A program made the position numbers and the translations under genes. This document shows, piece after piece, positions 50,631-59,198 of a stretch of 64,000 nt of DNA. Under the pieces are notes generated by a model. It was not told the DNA's origin. It did no database searches and saw only the letters and a list, made by a program, of their open reading frames with translations. Source of the stretch: Halorussus litoreus (GTDB lineage: Archaea > Halobacteriota > Halobacteria > Halobacteriales > Haladaptataceae); assembly GCF_003382685.1 (NCBI RefSeq), contig NZ_KZ859507.1:1-64000 (forward strand). The letters run 5' to 3'. The first letter of the stretch is position 1, and the number at the start of each line of letters is the position of its first letter.

Positions 50631-52883
50631 TCAGCTCAGCGACGGGTGGACCTTCTCGACGGCGGCCTCGAAGTGCTTCGCGTCGACCGTAATCTCGTCG
50701 GCGTTCTCGTCGGCCTGCTCGACGCCCCACGCCTCGGCGGCCTCCCGGATGGCCCGCATCGAGGCGTCCCGGACGACGGCTTCGAGGTCCGCGCCGGTGT
50801 ACCCCTCCAGGTCCGCCGCGAGGTCGTCGAGGTTCACGTCGTCGCCGAGGGGCTTGTCGTCGGCGTGGACCGCGAGGATGGCCCGCCGGCCCGCCTCGTC
50901 GGGCGCGGGCACCTCGACGTGCTCTTCGAGTCGGCCGGGCCGGAGGAGCGCGCGGTCGAGCGCGTCCCGGCGGTTGGTCGCCGCGAGGACGACGAGGTTG
51001 GGGTTCTCCGCGAGGCCGTCCATCTCGGTCAACAGCTGCGAGACCACGCGCTCGGACACCTCCGCGCCGCCGCCCATCCCGGAGCCGCGCTCGCCCGCGA
51101 TAGCGTCGATCTCGTCGAAGAACACGATGGCCGGGGAGGCCTGCCGTGCGCGGTCGAAGATCTCCCGGACCGCCTTCTCGCTCTCGCCGACGTACCTATC
51201 TAGCAGTTCCGGCCCGTCGACGTGGATGAAGTTCACGTCGCTTTCGCCCGCGAGCGCTCGCGCGAGCAGGGTCTTGCCGGTGCCCGGCGGGCCGTACAGC
51301 AGGATGCCCGACGGCGGGTCGGTGTTCGTCGCGGCGAACAGGTTACGGTACGCGAGCGGCCACTCGACCGCCTCGGTGAGCGTCTGCTTGGCCTCCTCCA
51401 AGTTGCCCACGTCCTCGAAGCCGATGTCGGGCGCTTCGGCGACGAACTCCCGCATCGCGGACGGTTCGACCGACGCCATCGCGGTCTCGAAGTCCGCGCG
51501 GGTGACTTCCACGTCCAGCAGTGCGTCCTCGTCGGCTCCCGCGTCGCGGGCCCGTCGGAGCGCGGCCATCGCGGCCTCGGTCGAGAGCGCCTGCATGTCC
51601 GCGCCGACGAAGCCGTGGGTCGTCGCGGCGAGGTGGTCGAGGTCCACGTCGTCGTCCAGCGGCATCCCGCGGGTGTGGACCTCCAGGACCTCGCGCCGGC
51701 CGGCCTCGCCGGGCACGCCGACCTCGATCTCGCGGTCGAATCGCCCGCCGCGGCGCAGCGCGGGGTCGATGGAGTCGACGCGGTTGGTCGCGCCGATGAC
51801 GATGACCTGCCCGCGGCCTTCGAGGCCGTCGAGCAGCGAGAGCAACTGGGCGACCACGCGGTTCTCCACGTCGGCCTCCTCGTCGCGCTCGCCCGCGATG
51901 GCGTCGATCTCGTCGAAGAACACGATGGTCGGGGCGTTTTCCCGGGCCTCCTGGAACGTCTCGCGGAGCTGCTCCTCGCTCTCGCCTTTGTACTTGCTCA
52001 TGATCTCCGGGCCGGAGATGTCGATGAAGTGGGCGTTGACCTCGTTGGCGACCGCACGGGCGATCATCGTCTTGCCGGTGCCCGGCGGGCCGTACAGCAG
52101 GACGCCCTTCGGCGGGTCGATGCCGAGCCGCCGGAACAGCGCGGGGTTCGACAAGGGGAGTTCGACCATCTCGCGGACGCGCTCTAACTCTTCTTCCAGC
52201 CCGCCGATGTCCTCGTAAGTCGCGCCGGTGGTCTCGCCGGCCGCGTCGCCATCTCCCGTCGGACTACCCCCGACAGGGATAGAGATTCCGCTGGAGCCGC
52301 CGCCTGTCGAGCCCGAATTTGCAGTAGAACCGGAACTGGACCCAGCCCCGCCCACAGCTCCTCCACCGGATCCGGAGACGCCCGACACGGTGACGCTGGT
52401 GTCGTCGGTCACGCGGACTTCGCCGTCGGGGTCGGTGCTCGCGACGTGGAACGTGCCGTAGTCGCCCAGGCGCTCGACCCGGACGCGCTCGCCCTCCTTG
52501 ACCGGCCTGTCGCGGAGCGCGCGCTTGAGAGCGCGCTCCAGCGTGTCGCGGTCGTCGGCCTCGAACGCGGCGGTCGGCGCGAGCGCGACCGAGGCGGCGT
52601 CATCGATGGTGACCGGCCGGACCGTCACCGCGTCGCCGATGCTGACGCCGGCGTTGGCCCGCGACTCGCCGTCGATCTGGACAGTGCCGGCCCGGACGTC
52701 CGGTCCAGCGGGCCACACCTTGACCACGGTGTCGCGTTCGCCCTCTACGACCACGGTGTCGCCGCTCAGCACTCCGAGCGCCGACCGGGCCGACTCGGGG
52801 ATCCGAGCGATGCCCCGGCCCGCGTCGCGCTTCTCCGCACCCTGGACGGTCAACTCGACCGCGGCGGAACCCTTCGTCGTCAT
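50631..52883 (-). CDS. Cdc48/VAT-type AAA ATPase, divergent
   Basis: ATPase of about 750 residues with two AAA modules. The N domain (residues 8-150) has a double-psi barrel start (GRGIARIPESARSALGVLSGD) shorter than usual. A Ser/Gly-rich linker with many Gly-Ser repeats (about 150-210) joins it to module 1: Walker A GPPGTGKT near 252, FFDEIDAIAGE near 305. Module 2 has GPPGTGKT near 530 and FFDEIDAIAGE near 583. The C-terminal helix ends in KVHPSLS. Archaeal Cdc48 unfolds proteins for the proteasome. Haloarchaea carry several copies; this one has a diverged N domain. ATG at 52883 preferred to 52892. Confidence 0.9.
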   Translation of the reverse strand: MTTKGSAAVELTVQGAEKRDAGRGIARIPESARSALGVLSGDTVVVEGERDTVVKVWPAGPDVRAGTVQIDGESRANAGVSIGDAVTVRPVTIDDAASVALAPTAAFEADDRDTLERALKRALRDRPVKEGERVRVERLGDYGTFHVASTDPDGEVRVTDDTSVTVSGVSGSGGGAVGGAGSSSGSTANSGSTGGGSSGISIPVGGSPTGDGDAAGETTGATYEDIGGLEEELERVREMVELPLSNPALFRRLGIDPPKGVLLYGPPGTGKTMIARAVANEVNAHFIDISGPEIMSKYKGESEEQLRETFQEARENAPTIVFFDEIDAIAGERDEEADVENRVVAQLLSLLDGLEGRGQVIVIGATNRVDSIDPALRRGGRFDREIEVGVPGEAGRREVLEVHTRGMPLDDDVDLDHLAATTHGFVGADMQALSTEAAMAALRRARDAGADEDALLDVEVTRADFETAMASVEPSAMREFVAEAPDIGFEDVGNLEEAKQTLTEAVEWPLAYRNLFAATNTDPPSGILLYGPPGTGKTLLARALAGESDVNFIHVDGPELLDRYVGESEKAVREIFDRARQASPAIVFFDEIDAIAGERGSGMGGGAEVSERVVSQLLTEMDGLAENPNLVVLAATNRRDALDRALLRPGRLEEHVEVPAPDEAGRRAILAVHADDKPLGDDVNLDDLAADLEGYTGADLEAVVRDASMRAIREAAEAWGVEQADENADEITVDAKHFEAAVEKVHPSLS

Positions 52884-53263
52884 GTCAGCCACTCGGTTCG
52901 CTTGGGTCTTGAGGGTTCCCCTCGCGCCTCGTCACCAAGTCGTCGCGTTCGTCCGTGGTTTTCCGGACAGACCGGATTTCGGACTCCGAATTCGGGTTCT
53001 CTGGACACGTGATCGGCGTGCGCTGGTTATCATTCCACCCGGCGCGTGCGGCGCGGCGTCTCGGCGAGCGTCGCGAGCCGAGGCTCGTGGGAGCGGTGCT
53101 CCCACGGCGTCTCGACGAGTGAAACGAGGCGAGGGTCGTCAGCGCGTGCGCTGACGGCGCTCTCGTGCGCCGCGCGACGCGCGCGAGGGACGAGTAGCGT
53201 GGTTCGAGAGAGCTTCGCTCTCTCGTCATCCCGAAATTCTGCGATTTTCGGAGACAACGAAGC

Positions 53264-53345
53264 GAGCAACGCAGGCGGCTGGGGAGGCCTGAGGTCCGTG
53301 CTGTGCGGTAGCGGTGCGGTCACGCCGAGGCGCAAGCAGAAGCTA
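53264..53345 (+). repeat. Dispersed intergenic repeat family B, copy 1
   Basis: Begins GAGCAACGCAGGCGGCTGGG and ends near CAAGCAGAAGC. It shares its plan with the inverted copy at 53836-53913: a GAGCAACGCARGCGG head, a GGGGAGG block, a core rich in CGGTGCGGTC, and an AAGCA tail. Confidence 0.65.
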
Positions 53346-53405
53346 GCGCTCTCGTCACCCAAAATCATCCCGTCGCGGTGCAGTCGCGGTTGCGGCGTGA
53401 TGGCG

Positions 53406-53451
53406 GTGCTGTACGGTACGGTCGCGGTCACTCCAAAATCGATGCAGAAGC
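53406..53451 (+). repeat. Repeat family B, partial copy
   Basis: Contains GTGCTGTACGGTACGG, GCGGTCACTCC and GCAGAAGC, matching the second half of the copy at 53264-53345 but without the head. Confidence 0.55.
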
Positions 53452-53565
53452 GACCGCCCACCCTCACTCGCCGTCACGAATCCATCCGATGTGCTGACCG
53501 AACCCCACATAGTCAGTCGATTCGCCGGGGCAAGGGATTAGTCGCGCGACCGTGTAGCTTCGAAC

Positions 53566-53700
53566 ATGGTCGCCAAAACCGATCGCGACGGCGTGACGTG
53601 GTACAAGTGCGAGGGGTGTGGGATGATGTTCGACGACGAGTCCGACGCGCGCCAGCACGAGGAGAACTGCGATCAGGAAGACCCCTCGTACATCCAGTAG
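53566..53700 (+). CDS. Small C2H2-like zinc finger protein (DUF7128-like)
   Basis: Gene of 44 codons. CEGCGMMFDDESDARQHEENC near residues 15-35 gives a Cys2-His-Cys zinc site. Similar tiny proteins are widespread in haloarchaea and may be transcription or RNA-binding factors. Its stop at 53700 is followed by a 520-base repeat-rich gap. It is one of several small zinc-finger genes in this window. Confidence 0.78.
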   Translation: MVAKTDRDGVTWYKCEGCGMMFDDESDARQHEENCDQEDPSYIQ

Positions 53701-54224
53701 CGTTGCGTCTCTAGCGTCGCGTTCGCTCCGAATTCGGTGGGCGACGAGCGCTTTGGAAGTCGATTCGGTGATTCTGTTTTGGAGGACGAATGATGAACTG
53801 TGACCGCGGCAGAATTGAGTGACTTGGGGTGGCTAGCTATTGCTTGAGCATCGGAGAGACCGCGACCGCACCGCGACAGGAAGCCTCGTCCTCCCCAACC
53901 GCTTGCGTTGCTCGGCCGCCGGCAGACGGTCCTGCTCGGCCTCCGGCTCGCGGTTCCACCACTCGCTGTTCCGCGGCGCGATGCGCCGCGCTGCCTGTGC
54001 GGGCTGCGACTGCCGTGCCCTCGGTCGCTGCGCTCCCGAGGACTCCACTCCGTTCCGGCCTGCGCTACTCAACCCTCGCGCGGTTTGGCGCGGCATGAAG
54101 CCGCGCCGTGGGAGCGACGCTCCCACGAGCCTGCGCTCGGTCTCCTCGCGCAGACGCCTGCACGCGCCGGAAGGAGACAAGAACTAGCGGGCGTCTGGAG
54201 GTAAGAAGAGCGGAGCCAGAGAAA
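53701..54224. other. Intergenic region with inverted repeat family B copy
   Basis: About 520 bases with no supported gene. Holds the minus-strand repeat B copy (53836-53913) and the GTGGGAGCGACGCTCCCAC hairpin near 54109-54127, similar to the one at 53086. Short open stretches here carry Arg/Pro/Ala-rich translations typical of non-coding GC-rich DNA. Confidence 0.6.
53836..53913 (-). repeat. Dispersed intergenic repeat family B, inverted copy
   Basis: On the minus strand reads GAGCAACGCAAGCGGTTGGG, then GGAGGACGAGG and GTGCGGTCGCGGTC, ending in AAGCAATAGC. The head differs from the copy at 53264 by two bases. Orientation is opposite, so the two copies flank the small zinc-finger gene at 53566. 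Confidence 0.65.
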
Positions 54225-54473
54225 TTACAGTCCGGCGCGTTCGCGGTGCTCAGCTGCCCGCTCTTTCGCCTCGGCCTTCGTTTGCGCGGTGTCCCAGCGG
54301 ACCTGCTCGCCCGAACCGTAGGCCAGCGCGTCCTTGAGTTCGTCGCTGAGGATGCCCCAGCCGACCTCCAGCACCGCGCCGTCAGCGTCGCCGAGTTCGT
54401 ACACGCCGTACTGGTTCGGGGCCGAGCCGACCGTCGCCCGAGAGAGGTCCTGCCAGTGTTTGTGGAGCGGCAT
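54225..54473 (-). CDS. Small GIY-YIG-like haloarchaeal protein (DUF7508-like)
   Basis: Protein of 82 residues. The core YGVYELGDADGAVLEVGWG near residues 22-40 resembles the start of the GIY-YIG fold, but the catalytic Arg and Glu of nucleases are not clear. The second half is helical (KAEAKERAAEHRERAGL). It is a conserved haloarchaeal family without known function. It lies 20 bases downstream of the DUF5796 gene, so an operon is likely. Confidence 0.7.
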   Translation of the reverse strand: MPLHKHWQDLSRATVGSAPNQYGVYELGDADGAVLEVGWGILSDELKDALAYGSGEQVRWDTAQTKAEAKERAAEHRERAGL

Positions 54474-54493
54474 GAATCGAACTCTCCTCGAAC

Positions 54494-54922
54494 TCAGTCC
54501 TCGTTCACCAGTTCGTACGAGGCCTCGTCCAGTTCGTCCTCCTCGAAGACGAACACCCGGCCGCGCGCCGCCTCCGGGTCGGCCTCGACCTCGATGGCGT
54601 AGCCGTCCACGCGCACCGTGACGCCGGGGAACAGCTCCTCCTCCTCGCCGGAGTCGAGCATCACCCGGCCCACGCCCGACGTTTCGAGGATGTCGTCGTG
54701 AGTGTTGCGGTCGTTGACGTACGTCAGCACGCCCTCCGTCTCGGTCGGGTCGGTGACGAGAATCTGGACGAGCTTGCCGGGCTGGGTGCGGAGCGTACCG
54801 TCGACCTTCTCGGGTACGCCGTGGTAGAATACCTTCCGACCGTCGGTGTACTCCACGACGATGCCGCCCTCGGTGAGTTCCACGCCGAGGGTGTCCGGGG
54901 CCACGTCGTTGCGCGCGCTCAT
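54494..54922 (-). CDS. DUF5796 family protein
   Basis: Acidic protein of 142 residues belonging to the haloarchaeal DUF5796 family. It is beta-rich in the first half (LGVELTEGGIVVEYTDGRKVFYHG) with the conserved LRTQPGKLVQILVTDPTETEGVLTYVNDRNTHDDILETSGVG region. The C terminus has the acidic LFPGVTVRVDGYAIEVEADPEA and ends in Glu/Asp. No function is known. The ATG at 54922 gives the full family length. Confidence 0.83.
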   Translation of the reverse strand: MSARNDVAPDTLGVELTEGGIVVEYTDGRKVFYHGVPEKVDGTLRTQPGKLVQILVTDPTETEGVLTYVNDRNTHDDILETSGVGRVMLDSGEEEELFPGVTVRVDGYAIEVEADPEAARGRVFVFEEDELDEASYELVNED

Positions 54923-54986
54923 GGCCGGGGATTCGGTCGGAGTCGGGAAAAGGAGTGCGTTTCGGCGGACGGACAGTCGGGGCCAG

Positions 54987-55733
54987 TTACTCCCCGACCC
55001 CGTCGACCCAGTCCGGCCGCTCGACGGTCGTTTCGTCGAGGTCCGCGAGATGCCACTCGGTGAAGCGACGGCCGTTCCGCTCCGTCCCGTCGAGTGTCTC
55101 CTGGAAGCTGTGGACGAGCGCGTCGTCGTCGACCAGCGCCTGAATGCTGTACCACACCGATTTCTCGTCGTCTGGCGCTTGGCTGGTCTTGCCGAATCGG
55201 GTCAGCTCCTCCCCGCCGACCGTCTCCGTGCCGATTTCGTGCAGGTCGACGACTTCGAGCCTCGATCTGCCCGTGTAACCGCTCTTGGAGATGCCCGTTT
55301 CCTGCGGTTCGGCCATCATCGCCTCCCACTCGCCGTCGACGCGCTTGCGCCAGAACACTGTGGTAGAGTCCTCGCCGAAGTAGAATTCGACCCGGTCGAC
55401 GTCGGACCAGCCCCACAGCGTCCTGCCGTCGATGGTCGCGTGGACGCGGTCACCCTCCACGCGAACTGTCCAGACCGAGTGCGTTTTGGCGTCGCCGGTC
55501 TCGCGGTCGAGCGACGCTCTGGTCCACTCGACGGTCCCGCTGCGGGCAGACAGCGAGTCACTGTGGGCGGTGGCGAACGCGTGCTTGTCGGTGACCTCGC
55601 CGTCCTCGACGCCAGGGATTCCGGCCTCCGCCGAGGCGGAAACGTCGAATCTACCGGTACATCCGGCCAGCGAGGCCGCCAGCGCGAGCCCGCCACCGGC
55701 CCGCAGGATGGACCGCCGAGACCGCTGTGTCAT
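54987..55733 (-). CDS. DUF7537-type secreted lipoprotein
   Basis: Exported protein of 248 residues. The leader TQRSRRSILRAGGGLALAASLAGC has twin Arg and a lipobox Cys at residue 25. The mature part is LolA/LppX-like in style: long antiparallel strands (KTHSVWTVRVEGDRVHATIDGRT, VDRVEFYFGEDSTTVFWRKRVDG) as in the haloarchaeal DUF7537 lipoprotein family. It probably lies on the outer membrane face and binds a lipid or other hydrophobic ligand, by analogy only. The start is fixed by the Tat leader. Confidence 0.8.
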   Translation of the reverse strand: MTQRSRRSILRAGGGLALAASLAGCTGRFDVSASAEAGIPGVEDGEVTDKHAFATAHSDSLSARSGTVEWTRASLDRETGDAKTHSVWTVRVEGDRVHATIDGRTLWGWSDVDRVEFYFGEDSTTVFWRKRVDGEWEAMMAEPQETGISKSGYTGRSRLEVVDLHEIGTETVGGEELTRFGKTSQAPDDEKSVWYSIQALVDDDALVHSFQETLDGTERNGRRFTEWHLADLDETTVERPDWVDGVGE

Positions 55734-55944
55734 GACTAATTATTGCTTCCCCAACAGTATAAGGTTTTTCCACCGTCACGTCAGAGGTGAAATGAGCGGT
55801 AGCGCTACGCTACGTGACGACAGCGTGCTCGGGCACGAACAGTGAACACGCTCCCGTAGCAACTACGAGTGCGATCTCCAGTGAACCACCTGCGCCCTTG
55901 CACCAACCACCAGCGTCAATACCCCGCGTGAGAGACGACCCACC

Positions 55945-56802
55945 ATGGACGGCCGGGCAGTCGCACCCGCGGCGGGAACGGTCCTCAACGCCCTCGCGTC
56001 GGGCAGAGGCTCGGCCTTCGCCATCGACGCCGAGACGACCGCGGCGGTCGAACTCGACGCCTCGGGCGAGGTCATCGGCGAGGTCGCCGACGACCCCGAC
56101 GCCGACACGGCGCTCGTCGAGCGCTGCGTCGAACTTACTGTCGCGGAATATGGCGACGAACGAGTGTCGGGCGGCTCGGTCCGGACCGAGAGCGAGGTGC
56201 CGATGGCGGCGGGACTCAAGAGTTCCAGCGCCGCCGCCAACGCCACCGTGCTGGCGACGCTCGACGCGCTCGGGGTCGCCGACGAGGTCGAGCGCGAGGA
56301 CGCCTGCCGGCTCGGGGTGCGCGCGGCCCGCGACGCGGGCGTGACGGTTACGGGCGCGTTCGACGACGCGAGCGCGAGCATGCTCGGGGGCGTGACCGTC
56401 ACCGACAACCGGACCGACGAACTGCTCGCCCGCGAGGAGGTCTCGTGGGACGTGCTCGTCTGGACGCCGCCCGAGCAGGCGTTCAGCGCCGACGCCGACG
56501 TCGCGCGCTGCGAACGAGTCGCGCCGGTCGCCGAGGTCGTCGCGGACCTCGCGCTCGACGGGCGGTACGGCGAGGCGATGACGGTCAACGGCTTCGCTTT
56601 CTGCGCGGCGCTGGGTTTCTCGGCCGAGCCGATGGTCGAGGCGCTCCCGGACGCCCGGGGCGTTTCGCTGTCGGGCACCGGCCCGAGCTTCGTCGCGGTG
56701 GGCGAGCGCGCGCTACTGGAGCGAGTGCAGGACCGCTGGAACGAACGAGAGGGAACAACATGGCTGACGACGACACGCAACGACGGCACCCAGAGGAGAT
56801 GA
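55945..56802 (+). CDS. aroK: Shikimate kinase, archaeal GHMP type
   Basis: Enzyme of 285 residues that phosphorylates shikimate in aromatic amino acid synthesis. It belongs to the GHMP kinase superfamily, unrelated to bacterial AroK. The ATP-binding motif PMAAGLKSSSAAANA is at residues 90-104, and the C-terminal GHMP motif LSGTGPSFVAVG is near residue 243. The ATG at 55945 begins exactly at the family start (DGRAVAPAAGTVLNALASG). The 3' end overlaps the chorismate mutase start by 43 bases, so the two are co-transcribed. Confidence 0.92.
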   Translation: MDGRAVAPAAGTVLNALASGRGSAFAIDAETTAAVELDASGEVIGEVADDPDADTALVERCVELTVAEYGDERVSGGSVRTESEVPMAAGLKSSSAAANATVLATLDALGVADEVEREDACRLGVRAARDAGVTVTGAFDDASASMLGGVTVTDNRTDELLAREEVSWDVLVWTPPEQAFSADADVARCERVAPVAEVVADLALDGRYGEAMTVNGFAFCAALGFSAEPMVEALPDARGVSLSGTGPSFVAVGERALLERVQDRWNEREGTTWLTTTRNDGTQRR

Positions 56803-57065
56803 GCCTCGCGGAACTCCGCGGGGAGATCGAGAGCATCGACCGAGAGATCGTCGAACTCATCGCCCGCCGGACCTACGTGGCCGAGACGGTCGCGGAGGTC
56901 AAGGCCGAGCGGGAGATGCCGACGACCGACGAGGATCAGGAGCAGCGCGTGATGGATCGCGCGGGCGAGAACGCCGAGCAGTTCGACGTGGACGCGAATC
57001 TGGTGAAGGCGATCTTCAGGCTGCTGATCGAGTTGAACAAGGTCGAGCAGCGTGAAAGCAGGTAG
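56760..57065 (+). CDS. aroQ: Chorismate mutase, AroQ class
   Basis: Small helical enzyme of 101 residues converting chorismate to prephenate. The AroQ fold motifs are LRGEIESIDREIVELIARRTYVAETVAEVK (residues 19-48) with the catalytic Arg and Lys, and the second helix region EQRVMDRAGENAEQ. It overlaps the shikimate kinase gene in another frame, and the overlap implies translational coupling. The 15-residue N-terminal extension (DDDTQRRHPEEMS) is acidic and disordered. Confidence 0.9.
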   Translation: MADDDTQRRHPEEMSLAELRGEIESIDREIVELIARRTYVAETVAEVKAEREMPTTDEDQEQRVMDRAGENAEQFDVDANLVKAIFRLLIELNKVEQRESR

Positions 57066-57143
57066 CGAGCGAGAGAGCCCGACGGTCGTTCGCCCCGGAC
57101 GATCCCCGTCTCTTTTCTCGGCAGAAGGAGAACACGGAGACCC

Positions 57144-57704
57144 ATGACCTCCGAAAAGGAGAAGATGCTGAACGGGGACCTCTACGACGCCGACGACCCG
57201 GAACTCGTGGCCGAGCGCGAACGGGCGCGCGACCTCACGCGACGCTACAACACGACTGCGAGCGACCACGAGGAGAGACGGGAACTGTTGGAGGAGCTAC
57301 TCGGGTCGCTCGGAGACGAGTGCGAGATCGAACCGCCGTTTCGCTGTGATTACGGCTACAACCTCCACGTCGGCGAGAACTTCTACGCGAACTTCGACTG
57401 CGTCGTCTTGGACGTCTGCCGGGTGGATATCGGGGACAACTGCCAAATCGGGCCGGGCGTCCACATCTACACGGCGACGCATCCGCTCGATGCGACCGAG
57501 CGAATCGAGGGGCCGGAGTACGGAAAACCGGTGACAGTCGGTGACAACGTCTGGATTGGCGGCAGAGCGATTCTCAACCCCGGCGTGACGGTCGGCGACG
57601 ACGCCGTTGTCGCGTCCGGCGCGGTCGTAACCGAGGACGTGCCTGAGGAGGTCGTCGTTCAGGGAAATCCTGCGACGGTGGTTAAAAAACTGGAGATGAA
57701 TTGA
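57144..57704 (+). CDS. Sugar O-acetyltransferase (maltose/galactoside type)
   Basis: Enzyme of 186 residues with the left-handed beta-helix of hexapeptide transferases. The N-terminal MAC domain (residues 1-55, [36 protein letters not shown]) is typical of maltose acetyltransferases. The active His is in [12 protein letters not shown] near residue 115, and the helix continues [21 protein letters not shown]. It acetylates a sugar hydroxyl using acetyl-CoA. It may modify surface glycans or detoxify sugars. The start ATG is the first in frame. Confidence 0.9.
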   Translation: MTSEKEKMLNGDLYDADDPELVAERERARDLTRRYNTTASDHEERRELLEELLGSLGDECEIEPPFRCDYGYNLHVGENFYANFDCVVLDVCRVDIGDNCQIGPGVHIYTATHPLDATERIEGPEYGKPVTVGDNVWIGGRAILNPGVTVGDDAVVASGAVVTEDVPEEVVVQGNPATVVKKLEMN

Positions 57705-57826
57705 ATGCGTCGGCACTGTGTCTGAAAGCGGTAGACTGAGCGAAATATGCCATGTCTGTTTCGGACACGAACGAGGTCGAACAACGCGAGAGTCGGTGAC
57801 TGGCGGCAGTATCCACGCCAGAGTAT

Positions 57827-58285
57827 CTACTGGTGCTGCTCGGGAGGCGTCTTCACGAGCTTTCGCGCGAGTCCCCGCGCGAGTCCGCGCAGTCGTCTCC
57901 CCGAGTCCGTGAAGACGAGCGCGGCCGCGAGCGCTATCGAGAGGCTTCGGAGCAGGATCTCCTGCCACGGTGAACGCGCACCTCCAGAGAACAACAGCAG
58001 GCCGCCGCCGAGAATCAACAGGTAGTGGAGACCCGTTTCGGCGATGAAGTACCCGGCGCTCGTCGATATCGAGGGACGGAACCCGGCCAGCCAGAGACCG
58101 ACGACGACCACCGTTGCGAAGAGCAGTCCGGCTTCCATCGACGAGACGGGACCCGCGACCGGAACTGCATCGGCTACGCTCCATCCGAGACTCGAGAACG
58201 ACGACCCGACGAGGAACCAGACGAAGAGCAAGTGAACGAACGAGGGACTGCGCTTCCCGGTCGTAGAACTGGAATCGCGTCGCAT
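57827..58285 (-). CDS. Four-span membrane protein
   Basis: Protein of 152 residues. Hydrophobic segments lie at about 15-33, 45-66, 76-98 and 105-122. The C-terminal tail RRLRGLARGLARKLVKTPPEQHQ is strongly basic. Codon use is less GC-biased than in the neighbouring aro genes. No domain is recognised. It is convergent with the acetyltransferase, 122 bases apart. Confidence 0.68.
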   Translation of the reverse strand: MRRDSSSTTGKRSPSFVHLLFVWFLVGSSFSSLGWSVADAVPVAGPVSSMEAGLLFATVVVVGLWLAGFRPSISTSAGYFIAETGLHYLLILGGGLLLFSGGARSPWQEILLRSLSIALAAALVFTDSGRRLRGLARGLARKLVKTPPEQHQ

Positions 58286-58381
58286 TACAGCATCATCTCG
58301 CCAAGTCGCTCAAGAACGTTTGGATGTCGAACTTGTTCCCCGCAGAGAACAGCGGGTCGTCGCGCGAATTACAGCCCTGAC

Positions 58382-59092
58382 TCAGTACTCCCAGAGCCGG
58401 TCGACCCGCGACGCGAACTCCGGATGCTCGTCTCGAAGCATCTCGACGCCGGTCTCACCGTCGACGTTGACGACGTGGACCTCGCCGCGACGCCCGCCGT
58501 ACACGTCCTGGAAGTCGTACACGACGCCGTACACGTCGACGTGGTCGGGGACCTCCTCGCTCTCGACGAGGAACTCGACCTGCCGGTCGACGTTGTACTC
58601 GACGAGCCTGTTTATCGCCTCGGCGCGGCTCAGGTCCTCGGAGAGTAGCTCCGCGCCCGCTTCGAGGTGGGGCTTGAGCAGGTCGAGACAGTGTTCGATT
58701 CCGGGCGGTTCGGAGACTTCCCCCGTCAGAGCGTCGTAAGTGGCTGTGACGGCTCCGCAGCCGGTGTGGCCCACGACGACCGCGGTGTCGGTTTCGGTGT
58801 GGGCGATGGGGTAGAGCACGTCGCCCGAGACGACTTCACTCGGGGCTTCATCGTCAGAGTTCGCCTCGCCGGAGTCAGTCCGCTGGACGACCCGATTACC
58901 GATGTTGCCGCACGTGAAGATGCGTCCGGGCTCGTCGTTGTTCCACACGTGGTCCTGCAGAACGCGCGAGTCCGAACAGCAGACGGTGACTGCTTCCGGT
59001 CGCTGGGAGTCCTGCACGTCGTCGAACCGCGACTCGAACTCGCTGGCGTGTTCGGCGTTCCCTTCCAGCAGGTCGACTAACGTCTGGGACAT
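58382..59092 (-). CDS. Beta-class carbonic anhydrase
   Basis: Zinc enzyme of about 236 residues that interconverts CO2 and bicarbonate. The zinc and catalytic ligands are in CCSDSRVLQ near residue 38 (C-x-D-x-R) and VGHTGCGAV near residues 108-116 (H-x-x-C). An insert between them (QRTDSGEANSDDEAPSEVV) is acidic and loop-like. The ATG at 59092 is preferred to an upstream ATG adding 10 residues. It lies 107 bases from the TrmB-like gene. It may serve pH balance or carboxylation. Confidence 0.9.
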   Translation of the reverse strand: MSQTLVDLLEGNAEHASEFESRFDDVQDSQRPEAVTVCCSDSRVLQDHVWNNDEPGRIFTCGNIGNRVVQRTDSGEANSDDEAPSEVVSGDVLYPIAHTETDTAVVVGHTGCGAVTATYDALTGEVSEPPGIEHCLDLLKPHLEAGAELLSEDLSRAEAINRLVEYNVDRQVEFLVESEEVPDHVDVYGVVYDFQDVYGGRRGEVHVVNVDGETGVEMLRDEHPEFASRVDRLWEY

Positions 59093-59198
59093 AGTTGTTC
59101 GATGAACCTCCCCCGATTTCATCCCTCGGATTCTGCGCGACTGGTGGCCTCCAGATTGGAGTGGTAAACGGAGACGGAGACGAGAAACGGAGTGGGGG

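Larger units (their letters stand above)
52884..53565. other. Intergenic region rich in short hairpins and repeats
   Basis: About 680 bases with no supported gene. Visible hairpins are CGTGGGAGCGGTGCTCCCACG (53086-53106 region), GTCAGCGCGTGCGCTGAC (53138-53155) and CGAGAGAGCTTCGCTCTCTCG (53205-53225). The right half holds copies of repeat family B (53264-53345, 53406-53451). Confidence 0.6.

Noticed and set aside
53046..53714. Plus-strand open frame of 222 codons across the repeat-rich gap
   Set aside because: It crosses several hairpins and repeat B copies and its translation is Arg/Ser/Ala low complexity; only the 44-codon zinc-finger gene in another frame is credible.
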